64,000 nt of DNA from Membranipora membranacea. Lineage: Eukaryota; Bryozoa; Gymnolaemata; Cheilostomatida; Membraniporidae. The position numbers and the translations under genes are program-made. Below the pieces are notes generated by a model. The model was not told the origin of the DNA, made no database searches, and saw only the letters and a program-made list of their open reading frames with translations. The stretch lies in NCBI GenBank assembly GCA_914767715.1, contig OU612073.1:18786001-18850000 (forward strand), read 5' to 3'. This document shows, one piece after another, positions 22,374-33,600 of the stretch (position 1 is the first letter of the stretch; the number at the start of each line of letters is the position of its first letter).

Positions 22374-23640
22374 CTAGTTGAAAAATCTCATGTAGAATTC
22401 AAAAAAGCTGTTCTGCCGTTTTACAGTGCGGCATTTGCTGGGTCGGTATTTGTCGATTACTGCTTTACGGGCGGATTTTCTTTGAGTGTTAGGTCTGATT
22501 CTATTGTTCAGCGGATGGGTATTATCTGTTGAAATTTTTAAAAAGTGTTCGCTGCATAGAGACATTAAGAAGTCGGATATATAGGGTAAGGCTAGCTTGG
22601 TCAGTCTATCGTCATAGTGCTCTATGTGTGGCATCATCATTTGTGTAGCGTATCTCTGCACTTTCTCTAGTTTCTCTTTATCGGCTTCGGAGATAAACTG
22701 AAACCAGGGCAGGCGTAGGAAAGAACGGGTTTGACATTGGCAGCATAGAATGTTATCAGTCCTGCGGTGTTCATACCCATGGTCTTAAGCTGCTTCATCA
22801 GATACAGTCTGCTATTGCATTTGCTCACGACAGAGTCTATGTGGTCACTAAAAGACAGTTGAGAGTCTACAGTGACTCCTAATAGTTTAGCAGATTTAGA
22901 TGGGGAGATAAAAATATCATCACTGGGGTTTACATCAAGATTCATACCAGGTCGGTAAGAAAAAGCAATATTCAATACAACAGTCTTACTTGAGTTGAGA
23001 AGCATACTATTTTCTAAAGACCAACTATTAGCATTTGATATAGCATCAGAGACATTGTCATCACAGAGACATTGTAGAGACATCAGAGACATCAGAGACA
23101 TTGTACTTCACACAATTAAAACCTTCAGCTTTCAAGTCATTAACGTATATCAGCCAGAGAATAGGCCCAAGCTTAGTGCCTTGTGGTGCACCAACATCAA
23201 TGGGCTTGTATGTGGAAAATTGTCCAGAAAACTTGACACACTGCTGTCTTGAATTTAGAAAACTTCCTACTAAGTTGATAACATTGGAATTAAATCCTAG
23301 CGAGTCATTTTAGACAATAAGATCGGGTGTTGCATTCTGTCGAACGCCTTTGAAAAATCTAAAACTGCGTTCTGGACAAATTTAGTGTTTGAGTTCTGAT
23401 CAAGAGCTGATGTCCAGTCATCGAGTAGCTGCAGCAGTGCGTCAGTGGTACTCAGTTTCTGTTGGTAGGCATATTGATTCACATCTATTACATCAGCGAG
23501 ATGTGTCGTCATCTTACTTAGGATCACCTGGTCTAGGAGTTTGCCGAGATGAAATAATAGGCTGATGGGTCGGAAGTCTTTGTAGATGGTGGGAGTTTTG
23601 GTCTTCGGTACTGGAACTACTTGCGCTCGTTTAAATTTAA
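22374..23640 (-). pseudogene. 5'-truncated non-LTR retrotransposon, reverse-transcriptase part
   Basis: On the minus strand, from 23640 downwards, the pieces of a CR1/jockey-like reverse transcriptase follow in order: PVPKT and DFRPISLL (fingers), NQYAYQQ, a VLDFSKAFD catalytic-A block (about 23340), GAPQGTKLGP and LIYVNDL (about 23190-23150), LGVTVDSQLSFSDHI (about 22870), and the C-terminal RYATQMM, YRPSKCRT and NSFFEF signature ending at a stop at 22374. The frame shifts several times, and the YADD box is missing where a tandem repeat sits. The element is dead and lacks its endonuclease. Confidence 0.8.
23046..23102. repeat. GAGACATNN tandem repeat inside the LINE fragment
   Basis: Repeated CAGAGACAT/AGAGACATTG units (five to six). 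They occupy the place where the catalytic YADD box of the reverse transcriptase should be, and they displace the frame. Confidence 0.7.
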
Positions 23641-23884
23641 ATTACTGGAACCACGCTTACCAAATTTTCATGGAGGGAGGCTCGATGTGTTTCGCAATGT
23701 GATACAAAAGTTATATCAATTTTTAGAACAGATGATGTGCCTGATGAAAAAAATCACGCTGTACATAGTGATCAAAGGTGTTAGCAAAGGCATGCTCGAC
23801 AATTTTTTAAATTGGCAGTTAATAGTTTATGCAGAGAGCCCCGGTCTTGTTAATAGATTGCTGTTGACCTTACCGAGGCACTGA

Positions 23885-25445
23885 TGAAGATTAAAATCTG
23901 AATCTTATCTAAACGTCCATTTGATTCAATGATAACTTTTGAATTTCAAGTTAACCCTTTCAGTTTACTGTCCTGACAATGCGTATTAGAGGAAATTAAA
24001 AAGGCAAATGAAATCAAATTTCTCCTAGTGGAATAATGGTATATTTTGCTTACAGATTCCTACAGTTTTAAATTTGATGGACAATTTTGTCATACTTAAA
24101 CCGCAAACACTTTACAATCACCATACGTCTGCTGGCATATAAATCAAATAGCTCTGTACTGTGAATAGACAAAATAATGAAAAACTATCAATTTTTATTA
24201 TCCTTGGCTTAAAACTTTTGTTTCAACAAGATGTATTGTGTGTTCGAGTTATCCCATCCATGAGCATGAGGGGATAACTTCAGAAATAATATTGGCATTG
24301 TTATTAGTATACAATGAAAGTTAAGTAATGGATGCTGGCCACTCGGATATTATCAACATGATGATATCTTTTATGGCAATATACTTTTAGTGGGTTACAA
24401 TCAAAGTTCTGAGTGGCAGTTGTGACAAACTCGCTTTCATATGATGAGAAATTGTGCATTTTCCATCACCTAGTGACCTACGACTCCAGAGGACCTTTTC
24501 ACTCCATACTCTAATTCTGTAATCACTGTGCTTGCTGCTGATTTTTTTATTCATTATCCATTATTTTATTATGAACATTAAATCTCAGATCATGTCACTT
24601 GCTCAATATGAGTGATTATAACTGTCATGTATGCCAGTAAGATTGTTTACCAGATGGGAGCATGTAAGCTGAATACAAACACAACAAAGGGGATAAAAAT
24701 GTAAACAAGTCTCCCTACCAGACAAAATACCTCAAAGTAATGACCCATAAATCTGATTGGATTATATTTATAGCACATATTTAATTTAAAGATCTATAAA
24801 GTTTGAGGTGAATGAGCCGTTAATGGTGCTCTAATCGATCATAGTCTTATTTTGCACATTAAATCTCTTGTATTATCATAATCAGATTGTCACTATAATA
24901 TATAATATATAATATATAATATATAATATATAAGGTATCTAAACATGTAGGATACTTACATTGTGTACTATTAGGGCCTTTATGTAATTCACACAAACAC
25001 CCAGGCTAGACAAACAACAACTTTTATTAATTTGAAACCTTTCTTTTAGAAAAATGATACTTATTATCAAATATTTGACACCGTTAGAATACACTTGACC
25101 AGCGAATTTGTTGATCTAGGATAATTGAAGTCTGACGCTAGGCTATAATAACATCACGTTGCTGTTACGTTGTGTAGAGTACTTGCTGACGCTGATCCTC
25201 TGTAAATCAGTGAATACAATGAGGATCGCTGACATTAGCTATTCACACTCAAGTGATACTATAGAAGACTAGTAAGAGGGGAAACTGGTGATTGTGATTC
25301 GTCAATTACTCCTCACTGTGATGAACAACTCGCATATTTGACAAACAGCTCGGATCACCAGCATTACACCTGAAAACTGGGAACTTAAAGCAATAATCAG
25401 AAAGAAGAGTCTAGGATAGTATCAACTATCATTGGACACTACTGA
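23885..25445. other. Intergenic stretch without a supported gene
   Basis: AT-rich. Contains a short TATAATA-type microsatellite (24895-24933). The last several hundred bases should hold the promoter and 5' leader of the gene that starts at 25446, but I see no clear TATA box. Confidence 0.4.
24895..24933. repeat. TATAATA microsatellite
   Basis: About five copies of an 8-bp ATATAATA unit. Confidence 0.85.
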
Positions 25446-28400
25446 ATGATGACTTCAGCAGATGGCTCACCACGAGCACCCCTGAGAAGGAGGTCCTGCA
25501 TACCTGCGTTCTCTCGACGCGGTAGTGATCCATCTCATTCTGGTTCTCCGGCTAGAAGCTCTGAGTTTTACAGACGCTTATCACTGGGGATTCTCTCTAA
25601 CAGTCCGACCACCAAGGAGAGTCATACTGAGTCTGCCTCCTACCTAAAACATCTGTCTGATGAGAAGAAGTGTATGTCATCACTTGGTGAGGAATGAGAT
25701 ACTTCTCTGCACATCGCTGAATGGAAGGACTAAATAGTTAAAGACCTGCTGAAATTGAAAACCCGCTTTGCCATCTATAATAGTTACTTGGCTTGAGACT
25801 TAGCCGAAGAATTTTGGATCTGGGGAAAACCAAAAAAAGACCTCACCTGTGTGAAACTATTGCCAATTTAACTCTATTATCTATATATCTTCTCAGTTCT
25901 TATAAATAAAACACCTTATGTGTCTTTTCTTATTTTCGCAGGTAGAGCTTCAAAGAATGTGGCGAGTTCTTTCAGCAGTATAAAGCAAACATCTGGAAAA
26001 TCTAGAGATTCGCTCCCAACAAACCAGTTATCAGATTATGCGATGCTTAAAAAGTGTCCGTATTTCAGGTAAGACTTGGAAGTTGTTTGATTTATTTTGA
26101 CCATCAACATATAAGTACTATTTATATGTTTTTGACAGATGTATGCACAGCAGATCATTAAACTGCTTTCGTTGTCAATTTCTTCCTGTGTTATGAAATT
26201 TAAACCACTTCTTTGTCAAAATTATAATATTTTTTATTGCTGCTGAACAGGATCATTTGGTGTTTGCAATCAAACAATAGCAATAGCCCTAGGCCTACAG
26301 TATAATTATTTTTGTGTGTCGTTTCCCAGATTCGGGCCACGTCTGAGTAACAAAAGGTTATCGGCCTGGAAACTGAAAGAAAAGAATCTACAGAAGTTTC
26401 TGAGACTTAATTCTATCCCACCAAGAGATCTAACGATACAGAAGTGGATTCCACAGGACGCTTACAGGTAATATTGATCAATGTGGCTTCTCATGATCGG
26501 ACAATATATTACCTCATAGACATAATCCCTAAGTATTCTCCAGTTGTCATATATTACGTTTCTTGCTCAAAACTCCTACACTGCAATTTGAAACTTTGCA
26601 CATGCTTCATACGCAACCACAGATTTGAACTTCTGAGGATTTGTTATCAGTGACAGCAGTTCTGATGAAGAGGAGCCTACTCCAAAAACTTTACCAAAAA
26701 GGTCAGATCGGACAACTCCATTAGTCAGAAGATCAGCTGGCGTATCACTGGTACAGGTTCATTTATCTCGCAGACACTCTGCCCCGCCTGGTCAGAGGTC
26801 AGCTCCTACACTGTCTCATAGAGCATCAATAGCTCCTGATAATATCAGAGTGAAAACAGCAGCGAATATCGTAAGGTGAGAAATTTTACGCTACTACTAC
26901 TCCATTATTTTTATTTGTTTTAAGATGTAATAACAAGTGTAAATGCTGTGTCAACATGTCAGCTCAGCAAAGCTGTCAGCAATGAAAATATCAAAATGAG
27001 AATAAAATGCTGTGAATGAAATTCTACTTAGAACAGTAATACTTTCTAAAAATGGTAAACATGCTGACATCAAATTCTTTGCTTTGTAAATTAATAATTT
27101 TCACTTGATCGGTGTTAATTCTTTATTTTTCCTATTTAAATTTTCTGCAGAAATATTACCAAGTCATACATTGAAGAGGCAGTGAAACCAATTCCTCATC
27201 TCCTAAGACCAAAGAGAAGCAACATCACATTACAAGAACTTGACTGTGGAACATATAAACAAAGATCAACTAAACATAGTGGCTCAGTAAGCCAAGGGAC
27301 AACTGTATCAAGACACTCCAGCTATTCCCCTACTTCTCACAAAGACTATGCGGAGCCCCAGAGCCAAAGGTATAGGGCTAAGTCTGCTGTCGTAGTCAGA
27401 CATTCGAGACCCCTCTCAGCGGGGGAGACAACTATAGGGCTGACTAGACGGAGTAGCATTCGACCAAGAGCATCCTCCGCAGGTATAAACATACAATTTA
27501 GGTGTCTGGAGCAAATCAATGAGGATAATAATCAGCATATGATGAGCAGACAGAGAATGAGTGGCTCTCAGGTTCATGACACTCTAGAGAAAGTCGCAGA
27601 CACAACAAGTGTGTCTGATCCTCCTAGTATACTCACTGATAGTAACGGGAAGAGGCCTAAAAGTGCTAAGAAGGTGAGATCCCAATACATTTTTCAAATT
27701 CGTTCAATGACTGTTTTAAGAAATTTAAAACAGCAAGCTTACCACTAAAATATTTAGTACTGAGTGATATGAAAGATTTTACCACACATTTCATTTTAAT
27801 CATAGTCAAGTTTGCCGGAGGATTTCTCTTCTTCAACAGGTCGATTTTTCTGCTGAACAATGTGTAGAAGAGACAACTAACCCTACTCCAGAATCAGCAG
27901 ATATAGCGTTGAATCCTGAGGATGACCCATTACCCCCAGAGAGGCTAGTGAGACCACGCCCCTCATTTTATCAAATAGTAAGAAGCGCTATGGACAAGGA
28001 AAAACTTCAGAGAGATGCCCATAAAATACTCATGGATGGCGGTGAGTGACAAACACATCCAGGAAAATATATTAGTCACCTTAAGGTCTAGGGAGATCAC
28101 ATGAAAGAACTGAATGATATTATTCTATTGATTAACTCACGAATGTGATTTGAACAAATTGTTGGCATCTTACCAATCAGGTATTTTGTTGATTTATTTA
28201 TTGCATTGTGACCGGCAACTAGACAACTGTTACTTGGTTGTTGAATGAATTTTGTGCCTTTATTCTGTTTGTGATTATTATACGACTTATTTTGTAGATT
28301 ACAACACACTGCCGCAGTGGAAGAGGGAGTTGCTACAAGACGCCCCACAAATAAACTGCTCTGACGAGGGATCTAAGGTTAATATGACAATGTCTCATTC

Positions 28401-29204
28401 AGCTAGAAGGAAAGAACTCAACCGGCTCATTCATGAAAATGAGACAGACAAGAAACAGCTTATTAGAATAGTATGTATTAATTATCAAACACACCTAAAT
28501 ACTTTAATGACACCCTGTAATGTCACTGGATAAAATGAGGCCGTGTGGAAAATGGGGATAAAAATCTTTTTAATAAGGATGGTTCATGGAACCTAGTCTG
28601 ATGCTGCTAACATTTTTCATGAGCGCAAATACAACGCCACTAGGATACAGTGTCAAAGGATACCTTACCTTCCTTGACAAGCTTTTTTTGCTTCAGTTTT
28701 GAGAAGTTTGTCTATATGTGTCGAACAATGGCCGGCCACTCAAAGCTCAACAAACACCATAGTAAGATATACAGAAGCTGATATCGGGCAAACTGTATAG
28801 TATACAGCAATATAATTAACTTTATATAGTATAATATTATATGATACTATACTGTATATAGTAACAGCAAATGAAAAATTATTGAGACATGAGCTGATAG
28901 TCAACGATGATTGCTTCCAATTCTCATCGACAAAAAATTAATTTTGTTACACTTTGCACCACATTGTATGACATTAATAGTTATATACTTTGCATTGAAT
29001 TTTCAGGAGCGAAACAGGAGGGAGAAGAATAAATGGGCGTTGATCCTGTCTGTGCTTGCTCTGAACAAGGTTGGGGACGGTAAAGAAACCCCCATTAAGA
29101 AGGTGTCACCAGCTACTATAGACCAGAGACTGAAGTCATCATCTGAGATACATCCCAGTAGTAAAACTTTCACAGTCAACTCAAACAGAAGTATCAAACA
29201 ATAA
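25446..29204 (+). CDS. Unrecognised Ser/Arg-rich protein, eight exons, 608 aa
   Basis: Coding exons 25446-25686, 25942-26068, 26330-26467, 26651-26875, 27151-27673, 27840-28041, 28298-28470 and 29007-29204. All junctions are GT-AG and keep one frame through 1827 bases. The product is low-complexity and basic. Many Ser/Arg/Pro clusters (APLRRRSCIPAFSRRGSDP near the start, RRHSAPPGQRSAPTLSHR around residue 220) look like kinase or 14-3-3 target sites. An acidic SSSDEEEP patch lies near residue 170. The C-terminal third is more ordered: FYQIVRSAMDKEKLQRDAHK, then DYNTLPQWKRELLQD, and a charged helix (SARRKELNRLIHENETDKKQ) into ERNRREKNKWALI. I see no known domain, signal peptide or membrane segment, and I do not name a family. 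A cytoskeletal or ciliary role would fit the composition but is only a guess. The stop at 29202 overlaps the poly(A) hexamer. Confidence 0.78.
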
Positions 29205-29205
29205 A
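29200..29205 (+). terminator. Poly(A) signal overlapping the stop codon of the 608-aa gene
   Basis: AATAAA spans 29200-29205 and contains the TAA stop at 29202-29204. If it is used, the 3' untranslated region would be only about 15-25 bases. A more distal signal cannot be excluded. Confidence 0.5.
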
Positions 29206-30480
29206 GATACAAGAACATTTTCTGGTTCTTCTCTCGATTGTCAAAGGTGCTCATCAGACAAAACCCTAGTGTTAATCTTTTCATAGAGCGATGCTTTAAT
29301 CATTCTAGAACTGAAGTTTCATCACATCCAGTTGGAAAACTTGGCAAATGGGATAATAACACGTTATGTTACAGTTGTTTGATTAATGGTTAATTACAGC
29401 TGTAGGTTTAGCAGTCTTCAGCTAGCTCGACACAACAAGCTCAACCGAACATGAACAATATCAAACCATCAAGCATTTTATTGCTCATTATTATATTTTT
29501 GTCTCGATTTTTCCGAACAAGAACTTTGAGCCCAAGAGTCTAGCATCAACAGGATAAAACAGAAATATGTAACTCGTAATATGTCTCAGATGGGGCTTTC
29601 TCTTATATACTGCAGAACAATTAAAAACTACCAAATTGTTCTCCAAGTATTTGTCGCTATGAAAAACAATACCTGCTACCTTGATTTAACTTTATCTCTT
29701 CTGAGTGAACATTTTGGTAATGAACTTGCCTAGTGAACATGATTCTTGATTGCCCAAAAGTGTTAGGGTCTGAACTATGGATTTTTCCCAAAATCCTTGC
29801 TCATTCTCTAGAAAGTCGAGATCAAAAATGTGGATTTTATATATCATTTATTCCAATACACTTGACTAGACTGGTTTGTTAAAAAAGATTGCAATAAATG
29901 ATCAGTTAGTAAAAATAAATTAAATGTAATCAACAGAGCTAGAGTGTGTAACATGGCGTTGTGCATTTCTAAAATTGATGGCGGGATGAAAACACCGAAC
30001 AAATAATACGAAAATAAAAAAAGGACTAAGAAGAAGTGCTGACGATGACATAATACTTGTGAATCTGTTATTGGCAATATAATTAATATGACAAAATTAA
30101 TTTCATTGTAACATAAGAAGACAACATAAGGAAACAATCATTATACAAAAATAATAAGTTGACTCGCTGCACAACCATTTGCACTCAGCACTCTATGCTT
30201 ACTGCATTCTATAGCTGACTGCTGGCCTCATAGTTACTAAGTAAATAAAATGATGACATTTTGAGTATTCAGAGGATTAAAATTGTACTGGAGGGTCAAA
30301 CGAAGAAAAATGTATGCTTTGTTCATCATTTAAGCTAAGAGCAGGGAGAGTTGTCTGTTCTGAGTAGAGTTGTCTGTTCATTGAGTAAGCCTGTTTGATT
30401 GTCTAAAGTTAACATGACACGAGTATTGAAGTATTACTATCACATCAGATGTAGAGAGGGGAGTGTATATAGGAATATTA
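29206..30480. other. Convergent intergenic spacer
   Basis: Separates the 3' ends of the 608-aa gene (plus) and the kinesin (minus). AT-rich, with no supported gene. Confidence 0.5.
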
Positions 30481-30487
30481 TTTCTGG

Positions 30488-30493
30488 TTTATT
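30488..30493 (-). terminator. Candidate poly(A) signal of the kinesin gene
   Basis: TTTATT on the plus strand, so AATAAA on the minus strand, 145 bases after the kinesin stop codon. A further hexamer at 29847-29852 is an alternative distal site. Confidence 0.5.
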
Positions 30494-30637
30494 TGTAAAC
30501 TAGCGGGATTTATGTCTGCATTGTAGGTCTAAATGTGCGCTTAGACAGATATGGAAAAAGAACAAAAATAGAACCACTGAATTATGCAAATAAAATCCTC
30601 TAAGTGAATATGACAACAGTTCATTATGATATTGATG

Positions 30638-33600
30638 TTAGGAGGCAGTGGTGTTGTTTCGTCGTTTATTACCCAGTTGTGATTTGATCTGACCGGCTAG
30701 TAAGGGGTTAAGAGCGTACAGCCAATCAAATACATCCTTCTCTTCTAGAGACTGTACAATGTATCCTTTATATGGAGTGATTATTGAGAATGTATTCTGT
30801 ACACCTGTGAAATAGAGAATAATACCATGTTAGCAGAAGTTTGTAATAATGTAGATCTAGTTGTCCAACTGCGAGCATTTTCAGTTGCCTCCAATTCAAG
30901 TTATCATCCCAAGAACACTTACCTTTTTTCTTATATCACATCACATCGAGTATTAGATCACACATTCACCACATCATGAGTTTCATATGAAGCAAACTGG
31001 GTGCACAGTGCAATTTCCTTTTTGGGTGCATAGGAACAGGTCAAAGGAAATATTTATGTGAAGCCACCTGATCTCTGCAGGAAATCAAGATGGAAATGCA
31101 TTGCGGGAGCATTGTTAACTATCATTCATAGAATGACCACGATTTATATAAAATAATTAATTGTAAGTGAGCGATGGAGAGCTGGAGACATACCGAGTAA
31201 TTCTTGCTGATCATCACTACACTCGATCCTAGCTGTACTCAGATTAATAACTGCTCTCTCTATACAATCTTTGGCACTTGTGTATAAAAATAAATATGGC
31301 CGCCGTATCACCTGCAAATAGTAAACATTTCATAACGGCAGATTTGAAGAAAGCATAATAGGTTTTCCTGTAATCTACCAGTGCCAATGTGCCAATTGAG
31401 CACAACTGTGGCACACTGGTAAAGAACATACCCAAGGCTTCACTCCTGTATGGAAGGGAGTAATCATTAAATTATGATGTTTCATTACTTCAGATAACAT
31501 GTGTATACTGTACGAGAGATCTTGAGCGAGAAATATGGTTACATACCACATAGCATTTAGCCCATCTGTTTCTGTGTTCTGGCTGATCAAACACGTTGAT
31601 GAAGCCTTTCTTACTGATGATCGGATTAGGGAATATCTCTTCACTGTCAGCGATGAGATGATGATTAGATGATTCGCTCGGCGAGCTGTCAGAGCTGACT
31701 GTATGCATGCTGCCAAATGACATAGACTTCTTCCTCTCCTCCAGGTTACTCATCACTCTGTGAGGAGACAAATAATGAGATTATAGTACACAGGTCAGCC
31801 AGCGGCAGCAGTGTAATGCAAACATATAATATTAAACGGTAGGTAAACACAACCTGTACACATGTTCAAGGTTGCACCCAATGGTGATCTCTACACATGA
31901 CCGCAATAATCATCCAAATTGTTATTTTACTTCTAGTTGAATTGGAGTGATTTGTAGAAAACACAAGCCATATTGTCTATTGTGGTAAAACAGTTGAAGT
32001 CAAACATTTGATTTTTTCTAATGGTAGTCATAAAATGGTGATCACAGCAAATTCCAATAATAAGGGGTATCTGATGACATGACGCAAAATCCACAAAACA
32101 CGAAATTATATTATTCTCACACAAAACTCCCTGATAGTTCCCATCATTAGCAAGTCTAACAAGCCTACTGCGCATCCTAAATACTACATATTTGATAGTG
32201 ATATTTTGTGAGCTGTGAAATGTCTGCATAGCTATTTGATTGTGAGGTGAAAATACTGTTTTGATCATTAGAGGCATTGGCAAATTACAGTGAAGGTCCA
32301 AAGAATTTCACAGATTTTGATTCGAGGTGTACCCTTTCCGACCAATCTCGAGACAAAGTTTGGGCTTGCATATTTGGTTTGCACACATTTCCATCCCCAT
32401 TCTGTAGTACATGTCCTAGTATAGTAACCACATGGGTGTGGACTGGGATTAAAAGTGATCTCAACTTTGATTCCAAAACAAATGATTGGGCAAGAATCAA
32501 CTATTGTAACTGAGGTGGGATAATCTAGGGGAAAATGTCAGTATAGTCACGGCAGCAGCGCAGCAATCATAAACTATTAGTAGCGGTGATATTGTGTGAT
32601 AAAGCAGAACAAACCTCTGGACTTTGACCTGAACGGCAGTAAGAGCCGGGCTGAAATATGTGTATGAGTAAAATAGATAAAAGTGTGCAGTGGAACAGAC
32701 TGAAGCATAAGACCTCAATCGGTTAATGAGAAAACAGGATGGAAAGCTTAATTGTACAGATAAAAGTTGATAGAATTTTGATCAAAACTTCTCTTTTGAC
32801 TGTGAGGTCGAGTGATCGCTTAAATTGTTTTGGGAGGATAGCCTCAGATACCCAAATGTGATAGATAGACTGTCGAGGGGGCAGGGGCATAGACTAATTC
32901 AAAGTCAGCTGAAAAGAAATATCAGATGTTCTATAGACAAGATATCCACATTGTGACTCATAGACATCATACAGTGACTTACTTTGATAAACCTGAGACT
33001 ACAGAGCTGCTTGCTGTCAGGTTATCAGAATCTGAGCTAAGGCTTTCACACGAATCACTCTGTCTCATACACCAGTTACTGGCTGCCATACCTGAGCTCA
33101 TCATGGATATCACCTGTCATAATATGAAGTTCACATGTGCAATAATATATAATTACTACTCAAAACAAGGAGTCTCTATCATAAGTCCTTGATTTTAACA
33201 AACGCTCTTTCTCGATCCCATCTGAACGAGGCCTGAGAAGTCGCAATGAGACTTAATAAAATTAATCTCAAAACCTCCGGTGGTTATTGTGGCCAGTCAT
33301 AAAAGTGTGTTCAACGATCATGATTCTTTCACATTGATCAACATAAAACTTACACCCGATAACAAGTAGAGGGGAGCCCGGAAGTAGTGGGGAGGTACAG
33401 TTGTCCCAGCAGACTTTGACAAATAGATACCTCAGCTGCTCATCTTAGGGCAACAGCAGTCCCTGTGCAGTGAACTCAAAACCTAACTTCAAACCAAGTG
33501 TTCAGATATACTGATTGCTACACGCACCAATACTCCCCTCACTAAGACAAAGACTATACAAACCTTGCAGGCGATCTGTTTATCCGATTCGTTGATGACA

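Noticed and set aside
31933-32301. 122-codon minus-strand open frame
   Set aside because: Lies wholly in a kinesin intron between two well-supported exons and has no protein-like signature.
33355-33450. Possible extra kinesin exon matching the vertebrate block after exon 33
   Set aside because: The minus-strand sequence has stops in the needed frame, and exon 33 joins exon 34 in phase without it.
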